Position numbers and translations under genes: made by a program. Source: Pseudomonadota bacterium (GTDB taxonomy: Bacteria; Desulfobacterota; Desulfovibrionia; Desulfovibrionales; Desulfovibrionaceae). Taken from it: a DNA stretch of 64,000 nucleotides. The notes beneath the pieces are model-generated. The model was not told the origin of the DNA, made no database searches, and saw only the letters and a list, made by a program, of their open reading frames with translations. This document shows positions 26,038 to 33,253 of this stretch, one piece after another (within the stretch, counting starts at the first letter, position 1; each line of letters opens with the position of its first letter). Location of the stretch: contig JAHIUW010000017.1 of assembly GCA_018816865.1 (NCBI GenBank), forward strand, positions 124,001-188,000. Direction: 5' to 3'.

Positions 26038-26665
26038 GGTGATTCCTCCCGGGTGACACAAAGTTCTGTTCAATCAACGTAAAGCCGGTGGGCAGATAGC
26101 CCCGAGCCGTCTCAATATCTTCCGCTGTGAGCATCGGGACCTTGGTGATCCTGAAATAAAAGGACTGGGGAGAGGCCGATGCCAACTCAAAAATGCGTTC
26201 CATGTTGGCGGCGGCCTGGGGTTCGCTCACCGCGTTCCCGGTCAGGGCCGGGTATTTGTCAAAGGGGCCTTTGACGTCCACGGCAAAGGTGTGCACCAGC
26301 CCCGATTGCAGTAGCTCCTGAACCACGTCGGGCCGCATGCCGTTGCTGTCCATCTTCACAGGCAGGCCAAAACACGAAATATCGTCAATAAGGGCGGCAA
26401 TATCCACAACCATGGTGGGCTCTCCACCGGTCACGGTAATGCCATCGAGCCAGATCTTGCGGCGGTCCAGATAGGACATCACCCGCGCCCGATCGACCAC
26501 CGGAAGCTCGTCCGGCATCCAGGCCAGTCCGCCGTTATGGCAGGTGGGACAACGCAGATTGCAGCCGCCCACGAACAGGACACAGCTGGAGCGGCCCGGC
26601 CAGTCACAAAGACTGAAGCGTTCGATCCCCCGGACATTGTTCCAAACATTGAGCTTGTTCGACAT
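25904..26665 (-). CDS. nrdG: Anaerobic ribonucleotide reductase activating protein (radical SAM), unusually extended
   Basis: A radical SAM activase that generates the glycyl radical on NrdD. The cluster motif CNLRCPTCHN is near residue 35 and ITVTGGEPTM follows as the SAM-contacting loop. The ATG at 26665 (MSNKLNVWNN) is preferred; the longer frame to 26920 is not protein-like. The family part ends around LIEQNFV. The next codon, TCA at 26054-26056, would be a TGA stop if one base differed. Instead the frame continues into nrdD, adding about 50 non-family residues and giving 253 aa in place of about 203. Confidence 0.87.
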   Translation of the reverse strand: MSNKLNVWNNVRGIERFSLCDWPGRSSCVLFVGGCNLRCPTCHNGGLAWMPDELPVVDRARVMSYLDRRKIWLDGITVTGGEPTMVVDIAALIDDISCFGLPVKMDSNGMRPDVVQELLQSGLVHTFAVDVKGPFDKYPALTGNAVSEPQAAANMERIFELASASPQSFYFRITKVPMLTAEDIETARGYLPTGFTLIEQNFVSPGRNHHAQTNPETGRMPGDVVSGSDCGSHPEGLEGQRHSGPAAVQALGA

Positions 26666-27260
26666 GTTCCTGCTTTGGTTCTGTTGGAGATGTCCCCCGC
26701 CCCTGGCAAAGGTCCGGAACAACTTCCGGCCTGCCCCCGCGGTCACCGACATCGGCCCCACCTGTTCCACAGGTGCCCTTGGCCTTCGGCCCGCCCGGGG
26801 ATCATCTTTTTCTGTCCCTTCTGCAGGCTGCACCGCATGCAGCCCCACGCTCGGCAGAACGCAATTAAAACAATGATTTAAGGCCATTAAATAATTTCTA
26901 GAGAATATACTCAAAAACAACCAGGAGGTAAAGGGGGGCTTTGGATTTTTGCGGTCAGTGAAAGCCTATACATGACGCGGGGTTTGAGCGTCCTGTTGAA
27001 AAAGTCTAGATTATCCCCATTTTCTTCCACACCAGAATAACTTGCATTAAGGCCGTTGCCATTGGGTTTCTGCTTGTGGCCTGTGGAATATTATTTCTTG
27101 CTGATCATCAAAAATAATCGAATTTAGCAGAAATAAGACCGTAACCGACCAAAGCAACCAAATTTCACAGTAATTGGCTTAAATCAGCTCAAAACTGGAT
27201 ACAACAACGTCACCAGGGGAGAACCCCTCGTGACACATTCTTCACAAAGAGGACAAAGCC
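26666..27260. other. AT-rich intergenic region upstream of nrdG
   Basis: About 600 bp, noticeably AT-rich compared with its surroundings, with no protein-like frame. A fragment TGTTGAAAAAGTC at about 26994-27006 resembles the left end of the MITE-like element at 15.9 kb. A hairpin lies at 27209-27234. I could not identify an NrdR box. Confidence 0.4.
27209..27234 (+). repeat. Hairpin upstream of a small ORF
   Basis: GTCACCAGGGG and CCCCTCGTGAC form an 11-bp stem with one mismatch and an AGAA loop. No U-run follows, so it is not a terminator. It ends 26 bp before the small ORF's start codon. Confidence 0.55.
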
Positions 27261-27398
27261 ATGTGTGGTGCGGCAATTACAACGCGCCAAATTCTTCACT
27301 CGCCCTTGGGACTGATTGTGGGTTGTTGTGAACAAGACGCCAACCTGCCAGAATTCCAACACTCGAACGGGGGTCTCATGGTCATGGGTTTGCTTTGA
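27261..27398 (+). CDS. Possible small protein (45 aa)
   Basis: A 45-codon ORF from ATG at 27261 to TGA at 27396-27398. It has an AGAGGACA ribosome-binding site at good spacing and a stable hairpin in its leader. The sequence (MCGAAITTRQILHSPLGLIV, then GCCEQDANL) has three Cys but matches nothing I know. It lies 31 bp upstream of the receiver-domain gene in the same direction and could be a leader peptide or a chance ORF. Confidence 0.35.
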   Translation: MCGAAITTRQILHSPLGLIVGCCEQDANLPEFQHSNGGLMVMGLL

Positions 27399-27429
27399 CG
27401 TGAAGCCATGAAAAGCCTATTCTGCAATC

Positions 27430-27930
27430 ATGAGAATCCCCCCAAGCACAGGGACCTTTGGACTTCCACCCACCACCGGAACAACGGGAGATGCGGCGCA
27501 AACCACGCAGGTCACGCCCATTCCCGTACTGCCCTCTCTGGATATCCTGCTGGTGGATGACGACCTGCTCAGCCTCACCTGCGAAAAGCTGCTTCTGGAA
27601 AAGGAGGGACATCGGGTCACGGCCGTGAACTCCGGGGAACTCGCCCTTGAATACGCACAGGTGCGCAGCTACGACTTGGCGCTGATGGGCCTGACGCTGC
27701 CCGGCCTGAGTGGCGAGCAGACCGCAATGTTGATCAGGGACCCACTGGGCGGGGCCATCTCCCCCGGGCTGCCCATCATCGCCCTGTCATCTCTGGGGGG
27801 ACGCCAGGTCCGGGAGAGTTGCGCGAAGGCGGGCATGGATGCCTTTTTACCCAAGCCCATTCTCTGGGAAGACATGCAACACGCCATCAGAACCACCCTG
27901 GCCTTGCGCGGCAAGAGACAGGCTGCATAG
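27430..27930 (+). CDS. Response-regulator receiver domain lacking the phospho-acceptor Asp
   Basis: A 166-aa protein: a Thr/Pro-rich, probably disordered N-terminus of about 37 residues, then a single receiver domain. The acidic pocket (LLVDDD) and the conserved Lys (FLPKPI) are present. The acceptor strand, however, reads DLALMGLTLPG, with Gly87 where Asp is expected. The switch residue region LSS is intact. The protein therefore cannot be phosphorylated in the usual way and may act as a binding or scaffold domain. No kinase or output domain is adjacent. Confidence 0.85.
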   Translation: MRIPPSTGTFGLPPTTGTTGDAAQTTQVTPIPVLPSLDILLVDDDLLSLTCEKLLLEKEGHRVTAVNSGELALEYAQVRSYDLALMGLTLPGLSGEQTAMLIRDPLGGAISPGLPIIALSSLGGRQVRESCAKAGMDAFLPKPILWEDMQHAIRTTLALRGKRQAA

Positions 27931-28005
27931 CAAAGGCCCGCCGGGACACACTGAGGTCTCCACTGCGGGCCGGTTTCCAGAAAACAAAGGGGCGTGAACG
28001 AAGGC

Positions 28006-28680
28006 TCAGGACTCGAGGTACTCGGCCACGTGACTCACGTAGTTCAAGATGCCGTCACTGACGTCGGTGGGCAGATCACTGTACATGACACCCATGTACA
28101 TCCTGTTCTTGCTGACGCTGATGTTCTTGGCCTTGCCTTCCAGGCGCACATCCTTGTTGGTACCGAACATCCTGAATTCCACCGAGATCATCTTATCCAC
28201 GGAGATGGCAGGCATGCTCCCCTGCTTGGCGTCCAGTACCAACTGACACCCCCCGCAGGACAGATTGAGGATCATGCCCTGATACTCCGTGAGCTGTCCC
28301 CCTTCATCCATGCCGATCTTGACCGGCAGATAACAGTCCACCCGCTGGCATTTGCGCAGGTTCAGGATCTCGATGGTGGGGGGATAACGCAAGAACAGGA
28401 GCCTGAAGGGCGCCTGCTGGTTCCAGATGACCTCGGATTCGAAGCCGTAGACGTTGCCCTCGTGCACATAACGCACGGTGACCTTTTTTTCGACGTATAA
28501 AAAATCATTGAGCCCGGGGATGCGGGGGATGCGCACGATGATGAACTGTCCACGCAGCATGCCTATGAACTCGGTCTTGAACCGGTCCCCCATGCCCGCT
28601 GGCTCCACCAGCATCCGGGTGCCGATGCTGACCCCCAGCGCACTGCCTTCCTTGAGGTCAACGGAACCGTCTCTGGGCAT
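28006..28680 (-). CDS. PilZ-domain protein with YcgR-like N-terminal domain
   Basis: A 224-aa soluble c-di-GMP receptor. Residues 1-105 form a YcgR-N-like beta domain (VSIGTRMLVEPAG, IIVRIPRIPGLNDFLYVEKK). The PilZ half starts near RKCQRVDCYLPVKI and has the LNLSCGGCQLVLD motif; the basic residues are spaced a little differently from RxxxR. Such proteins link c-di-GMP to motility or export. GTG at 28683 begins the open frame, but the ATG at 28680 behind AGGAGAGG is the likely start. Confidence 0.85.
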   Translation of the reverse strand: MPRDGSVDLKEGSALGVSIGTRMLVEPAGMGDRFKTEFIGMLRGQFIIVRIPRIPGLNDFLYVEKKVTVRYVHEGNVYGFESEVIWNQQAPFRLLFLRYPPTIEILNLRKCQRVDCYLPVKIGMDEGGQLTEYQGMILNLSCGGCQLVLDAKQGSMPAISVDKMISVEFRMFGTNKDVRLEGKAKNISVSKNRMYMGVMYSDLPTDVSDGILNYVSHVAEYLES

Positions 28681-28817
28681 CACCTCTCCTTCTCCTGACA
28701 GACTGGGTGCAATTGCGCACCATCCTCTAACCCCTCTTCGACTATACCGTAATCGGCAGCCTGTGCAAGAGTCTTAAGCTCTGCCCGGCCCCGGATGGAC
28801 GACGAGGGACAAACATG

Positions 28818-28841
28818 AAAACCCCGCAGTTGACGGGGCTT
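28818..28841 (-). terminator. Terminator of the ferredoxin transcript
   Basis: Stem CCCCG/CGGGG with flanking A and U residues; read on the minus strand it is AGCCCCG-TCAACTG-CGGGGTTTT. It lies 37 bp past the ferredoxin gene. Confidence 0.7.
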
Positions 28842-28877
28842 TCACAAGCATAGGGCCATAGCATGCCCAACGACTGT

Positions 28878-29660
28878 TTAGAACCCGGGCAGGCCGCCCG
28901 TCATTTTTGCACCCTGACGGCCAATGATCACTTCCCTGAGCTCCAGATCCTCGCGCCCCGAGGCCGCAAGACCTCGCCGCGTCGCTTCGGCAATCCCCAG
29001 ACAGCAGGGGACCTCCATGCGCACCACGGTGACGCTCTTCACGCCGGAGTGGCGGAAGACCTCTGCCAGGCGGGGGGCGTAGTCTCCGTCGAACTTGGGG
29101 CAGCCCATCATCACGGTCTTGCCTCCCACAAACTCGCGGTGGAAGTCCGGATAGGCCACAGCCGTGCAGTCGGCCGCTATCACCAGATCGGCGTCACGCA
29201 GGAACGGCGCGTCGGGCTGAATCAGCTTGATCTGCAAAGGCCAGTGCCCCAACAGGCTCGGTGAGGGGCCAGCGTTCGACCCGTCGACGCAAGCCTGAGT
29301 GAAAGTTGCCTCGCCCGATCCTGGGCAACCACCGCCCTGGGTCTTGAACGCGGCCATGGCCGCTCCAGGACAACCAGCTCCAGGCTTGTCCACAGGCAAC
29401 GCCGCCCCGCCCTTTTGTTTGGTCACAAAGGCCATGGCGGCTTGTTCATCAAATTCGGCGGCCTCACGCTCGATGATCCGTAGCGCCCCGGTGGGACACT
29501 CGCCCAGGCAGGCACCCAAGCCATCGCAGTAGCTGTCCGTAACAACTTTGGCCTTGCCCCCGATGATCTGCAATGCGCCCTCGGCGCAGGACGGCACACA
29601 CTGACCGCAACCGTCACAGAGTTCCTCGTCTATCTCGATAATCTTTCGAACGATCTTCAT
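28878..29660 (-). CDS. 2[4Fe-4S] ferredoxin-domain protein, predicted HcpR-regulon member
   Basis: A 260-aa protein. The first 60 residues are a two-cluster ferredoxin (LCDGCGQCVPSCAEGAL, YCDGLGACLGECPTGAL). A Gly/Ala-rich linker follows, then a C-terminal domain with DLVIAADCTAVAYPDF, GGKTVMMGCPKFDGDYAP and VPCCLGIAEATRRGL, whose cysteines may bind another cluster. In Desulfovibrio a ferredoxin of this kind is known as a partner of hcp. ATG at 29660 follows AAGGAGA. The palindrome 78 bp upstream (29738-29753) is identical to that upstream of hcp. Confidence 0.87.
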   Translation of the reverse strand: MKIVRKIIEIDEELCDGCGQCVPSCAEGALQIIGGKAKVVTDSYCDGLGACLGECPTGALRIIEREAAEFDEQAAMAFVTKQKGGAALPVDKPGAGCPGAAMAAFKTQGGGCPGSGEATFTQACVDGSNAGPSPSLLGHWPLQIKLIQPDAPFLRDADLVIAADCTAVAYPDFHREFVGGKTVMMGCPKFDGDYAPRLAEVFRHSGVKSVTVVRMEVPCCLGIAEATRRGLAASGREDLELREVIIGRQGAKMTGGLPGF

Positions 29661-29737
29661 CTTCAGTCTCCTTGATTCGCAGGCGGGCATCACCCGGTGT
29701 TCATGCGCTTGAGAATACCCGTGGCCCAGTAAAGAAC

Positions 29738-29753
29738 TTTGACGCACGTCAAA
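29738..29753. promoter_or_regulatory. HcpR-type operator upstream of the ferredoxin gene
   Basis: TTTGACGCACGTCAAA, two TTTGACG half-sites around CA. It matches the TTGAC-N4-GTCAA pattern described for Desulfovibrio HcpR and is identical base for base to the site at 34979-34994. Confidence 0.82.
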
Positions 29754-29916
29754 TGACTCAAAAAAATCATCAAGGTATGGCAATAATACGAAAATAAATT
29801 GGCTTTATTCAGTTCATCCTTCACAAATAGCAATCAAACACGGACTGTTACCTTGCATTGCGCACCTCAGCCCCTTTCCTTTACGCATTCCATTTTCATG
29901 TATATGAGGTGTAATC

Positions 29917-30828
29917 ATGGATGAAAACATGTTGTACGAGGCCGACCCGGCCTATCTTGAACATCTCTTCAGGACAGAGCGCTATATCTGGCTCTCCCTG
30001 TCCTATGACATGGCGGCGGTCATCGATCTCGAAGGACTCATCGAGGAGGTCAACACCCCCTGGGAAGAGACCACCGGCTTTGCCATGGATGAGCTGATGG
30101 ACAGCTACCTGATGGAGTACATCCATTTCGCCGACCGGGAAGAGACCCTGGCCCGCCTGCAATCCCTGGTCACCTCGGACATCGGCTCCATGCAGTTCCA
30201 CTTCCGCTTCCGCTGCAAGGGCGGGCTGCTGAAGGACCTGAACTGGACCATCATCTATTCCCCGGAACACGACCGCTTTTTCTGCATCGTCAAGGACGTC
30301 ACCGAACGCTCTGCTGGGGACGCCCTGGGCATCGCCTATCGCGATGCCCTGACCGGACTGCACAATCGCTTGTTCCTGCAGGACAACTTCCCCCTGATCC
30401 TGGAGCGCGCCCAAGAGGAATCAAAAAGCATCTGCGTGATGTTCATGGACCTGGACGGCTTCAAGCAGGTCAACGACACCCTGGGGCACAAGGCCGGGGA
30501 CCTGCTGCTGCAGAAGGTCGCCAAACGCATCAAACGCGTCCTCGACTCCGAGCACTGCACCTTCGTTCGCCTGGGCGGAGACGAATTCGTGGCCATCGGC
30601 ACAAAAACCAAAGACGAGGGTGCCCAGGGCGCGAAAGAGCTTGTCCGGGAACTGGGTGCACCCTTCATGCTCGGCGGAGTCGATGTGACCATCGGCGTCA
30701 GCATTGGCCTGAGCATGTTCCCGGAGCACGGCACCACCCCCGAAGAACTGCTGGATCTGGCCGACAAGGCCATGTACTCGGTCAAGAAGGCGGGCAAGAA
30801 CAACTGGGCCTTTGCCTCCACCTCCTGA
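29917..30828 (+). CDS. PAS-GGDEF diguanylate cyclase
   Basis: A 303-aa soluble protein. Residues 25-130 form a PAS domain (LSYDMAAVIDLEGLIEEVN, ending CIVKDVTERS). The GGDEF domain has YRDALTGLHNRLFLQDNF, MDLDGFKQVNDTLGHKAGD and RLGGDEF. No RxxD motif occupies the usual inhibitory position (the nearest, RVLD, is nine residues away), so feedback inhibition is probably absent. ATG at 29917 follows GAGGTG. The gene is divergent from the ferredoxin and convergent with haoA. Confidence 0.88.
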   Translation: MDENMLYEADPAYLEHLFRTERYIWLSLSYDMAAVIDLEGLIEEVNTPWEETTGFAMDELMDSYLMEYIHFADREETLARLQSLVTSDIGSMQFHFRFRCKGGLLKDLNWTIIYSPEHDRFFCIVKDVTERSAGDALGIAYRDALTGLHNRLFLQDNFPLILERAQEESKSICVMFMDLDGFKQVNDTLGHKAGDLLLQKVAKRIKRVLDSEHCTFVRLGGDEFVAIGTKTKDEGAQGAKELVRELGAPFMLGGVDVTIGVSIGLSMFPEHGTTPEELLDLADKAMYSVKKAGKNNWAFASTS

Positions 30829-30905
30829 CCCACCGCCCTGACCCATCGCCCTGATCCATCGCCCTGGCCCTCCCCGAAGACCACAACTCCTCTCCCTTAG
30901 AATCC

Positions 30906-30933
30906 AAAAAGGCCCCCGCTTGCGCAGGGGCCC
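30906..30933 (-). terminator. Terminator of the haoA transcript
   Basis: GGCCCC...GGGGCC hairpin with five A at 30906-30910, giving a U-run on the minus strand. It lies between convergent genes. Confidence 0.75.
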
Positions 30934-30959
30934 TTGTTGTTGGGATCGCCAGACCTCTG

Positions 30960-32345
30960 CTACTGCTTGCCGAAGATCTTGGGAGGCTTGGTGGTATCAC
31001 CCGTGGCGTTGGGGAAGGTCGGGAACATATACGCCTTGGAACCGGTCTCCAGCAGGTGGTTGGCGGCTTCCATGAAGTTGTTGAAACGATTCTTGCACTC
31101 ATAGAAGCCATGCCACCAGGCATAGTCCGGGGCCATCATCATGGTGCCCATGCGTGCGCGACGGCCTTCGTGGTGCCACAATTCGTAGAACTCGACCTCC
31201 AGGTGCTCGTCAAAGAAGGTGGTCTTGTCCAGGGCCCCCTTCTCGTACAGCTCGTCCAATTTGGCCTTGGCGGGCTTGAAGTAGACCTCGTTGTACTCCT
31301 CCACGGCCTTGTCGAAGTCCACGTAGAAGGCGTCCACCCAGTTCTTGCCGTGGCACTGCTGACAGACCTCGCTCATCTTCGAGCGCTCGACCTTCCAGTC
31401 GGTCTGGGCCGGCAGGGGCTTGAAGTCCTGGGGACGCACGGTGAGCGGGGCCTGGGTCTCCCAAGACAGACGCTCGGTCACATCGTGGCTGGTCTTGACG
31501 CTGCCCGCGCCGGACATATGGCAGGAGGCACAGGTGGGGGCGCGGAAATCCACACCAGGGGTCCAGGTGCCGGGAGCGGCCTTCCAGTTAAACTCGTAGC
31601 CGCTGGCATTGTAGATGGCGCCGTGCTTGGACTCGGTATAAATCTCGATCTGCGGATGGTCCGGGCCAAGGTGACATTGACCGCAGGCCTCGGGCTTGCG
31701 GGCTTCCTCCACCGAGAAGCGATGGCGGGTGTGGCAGCTGGTGCAACTGCCCAGGCTGCCGTCCATGTTCACGCGACCCACGCCGGTGTTGGGCCAGGTG
31801 GCGGGATCGACCTTGCCATCCTTCATCTCGATCACGGTACCATGGCAGTAGTAGCAGCCGGTCTTACGCTCGTTGTCGGAGTTCATGCCCTTGTTCAGCC
31901 AGGGATCGATCTTCCACATGACCTCGATGGTATTGGCATGTTTGGAGCGGCTGTACTGCTTGACCTCGTCGGGATGACAGCGCGAGCAGTCCTTGGGCGT
32001 GACCACTGCGGTGACGGGCACCTTGTACTCGGACTTGCCGTAGGGGGTATCGCTGCGTTCATACTGCTTGTAGTGGTCCTGACTGACATCCTTGTCACTG
32101 GGGTCGGCCTGGTGACAGTCCAGACAGGTGATCCCGGCCGAGGCATGGCGGGACTGGGCCCAGTCGCTGAACATGCCGGGATGCTCGGTCTTATGGCATT
32201 CGATGCAGGCCACGGCTTCCGTGGGCATGCTCCGCTCCAAGCGGAATTCCCTGAGCTTTGGATAGTTCTCGGCCATGGCGCTGGCCGACCAAGTGGCCGA
32301 CAACAGCACGGCAAGGCCGATAATCCATTGTTTGCGTTTCATCAT
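30960..32345 (-). CDS. Octaheme cytochrome c, hydroxylamine-oxidoreductase-like (reductive type)
   Basis: A 461-aa periplasmic protein with signal peptide (IIGLAVLLSATWSASAMA, then ENYPKL) and eight CXXCH heme motifs: CIECH, CLDCH, CSRCH, CYYCH, CTSCH, CGQCH, CASCH, CQQCH. That number and spacing fit the HAO-like octaheme family. It is not NrfA, which has five hemes and usually a CXXCK site. HAO-like proteins paired with an NrfH-type quinol dehydrogenase, as here 43 bp upstream, are known from epsilonproteobacteria as nitrite/hydroxylamine reductases. Whether the P460 cross-link Tyr is present needs alignment. ATG at 32345 (or 32342) follows GGGAGAGGG. Confidence 0.85.
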   Translation of the reverse strand: MMKRKQWIIGLAVLLSATWSASAMAENYPKLREFRLERSMPTEAVACIECHKTEHPGMFSDWAQSRHASAGITCLDCHQADPSDKDVSQDHYKQYERSDTPYGKSEYKVPVTAVVTPKDCSRCHPDEVKQYSRSKHANTIEVMWKIDPWLNKGMNSDNERKTGCYYCHGTVIEMKDGKVDPATWPNTGVGRVNMDGSLGSCTSCHTRHRFSVEEARKPEACGQCHLGPDHPQIEIYTESKHGAIYNASGYEFNWKAAPGTWTPGVDFRAPTCASCHMSGAGSVKTSHDVTERLSWETQAPLTVRPQDFKPLPAQTDWKVERSKMSEVCQQCHGKNWVDAFYVDFDKAVEEYNEVYFKPAKAKLDELYEKGALDKTTFFDEHLEVEFYELWHHEGRRARMGTMMMAPDYAWWHGFYECKNRFNNFMEAANHLLETGSKAYMFPTFPNATGDTTKPPKIFGKQ

Positions 32346-32388
32346 GCCCTCTCCCTCACTTCTCAATGGTTGACGATGCCCCCTGAGC

Positions 32389-32949
32389 CTAGATGTCCGC
32401 CAGGGACGGGTTCAGCCGATATTGCTTGAAGTCGTAGTAGCCGCGCTCGTTGTGCACGAGGTCACGGTGACAGTCGACGCACTTCTTGTCATACCCGGGC
32501 AGAGGATAGAGCACCGCCCGGTGGGCCAGCATGGCCCCGCGCTTGTTGGGGATGTACAGGATATTGCGATGGCACTTCTGGCACTGGTTGTTCTTGAACG
32601 AGGCATAGGCGTTTTCGCGCTGCACGGCGTGGTCGTAGTTTTCGTTGCCCCCCCCCGTGAAGTGGGCAACCACATCCTTCACACCATGGAACGACTTGGC
32701 GTAGAAGAACGACCAGGTGTCTTGTGGTGCGGGCAGATGACAGTCCATGCAATCGGCCACGGCCCCTTGGCCGTTATTCACGTGGCTGGACGTCTTCCAG
32801 GAGTTGTAGGCGAATTCGATCTCGTGGCAGGAAGCGCAGAACCCCGGCGTAGAGGTCCTGACCATGGTATAGTAGGTCAGACTGAACAGCGGGAAGGCTA
32901 CGATTATTCCCACTATCACCCAGATCATCGGCTTCACTGATTTAATCAT
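32389..32949 (-). CDS. NrfH/NapC-family tetraheme quinol dehydrogenase
   Basis: A 186-aa membrane-anchored cytochrome. A single N-terminal helix (MIWVIVGIIVAFPLFSLTYY) anchors a periplasmic domain with four heme motifs (CASCH, CMDCH, CQKCH, CVDCH), the NrfH/NapC arrangement. It takes electrons from menaquinol and passes them to a periplasmic reductase, here the octaheme protein 43 bp downstream. ATG at 32949 was preferred over the frame opening at 33024 because it puts the anchor at the expected place. Confidence 0.88.
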   Translation of the reverse strand: MIKSVKPMIWVIVGIIVAFPLFSLTYYTMVRTSTPGFCASCHEIEFAYNSWKTSSHVNNGQGAVADCMDCHLPAPQDTWSFFYAKSFHGVKDVVAHFTGGGNENYDHAVQRENAYASFKNNQCQKCHRNILYIPNKRGAMLAHRAVLYPLPGYDKKCVDCHRDLVHNERGYYDFKQYRLNPSLADI

Positions 32950-33253
32950 CACTGCCCCCAAACCGGCAAAAGAGTCGAAGGTTCTCGATTCTCCCTTTGT
33001 ATAGGGAATACGGGGCAGCGGCAACAGTTTTACCGATTAATCGCGGGTTGGCATACAATCGTTCAGGTATCCGGCCACCAGGGGAAACAGGTCCTCACCC
33101 CTGTTGCGATATCTGAACTCCAATTCCTTGAGATACAGAGGGAGTTTGACTCTTATTATATATCAGAACTGTTTCCCTTGGGAAAACCCTGGCCTACGAT
33201 TTTCAGCCAAAAAAATGGGCCGCAGCGGTTGCTGCGGCCCATTGGTTCAAGCT
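32950..33253. other. Region between nrfH-like gene and hcp
   Basis: About 300 bp. It carries the hcp terminator (33208-33243) and the promoter for the nrfH-haoA pair. A half-site TTTGAC occurs near 33146, but no full HcpR palindrome is visible, so I do not assign the cytochrome pair to HcpR. Confidence 0.5.
33208..33243 (-). terminator. Terminator of hcp
   Basis: Perfect stem AATGGGCCGCAGC / GCTGCGGCCCATT with loop GGTT, preceded on the plus strand by an A-run (33208-33215). On the minus strand this is a strong intrinsic terminator 10 bp past hcp. Confidence 0.88.

Noticed and set aside
30960-32345. NrfA nitrite reductase
   Set aside because: Eight CXXCH motifs and no CXXCK. NrfA has five hemes, so the HAO-like octaheme family fits better.
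31056-32429. 457-codon plus-strand ORF opposite haoA
   Set aside because: Complement of the cytochrome gene; its His/Gly/Val-rich product has no motif, while the minus strand has a signal peptide and eight heme sites.
33140-33160. HcpR half-site upstream of the nrfH-like gene
   Set aside because: Only one TTTGAC half is present, with no matching inverted half at the right distance.
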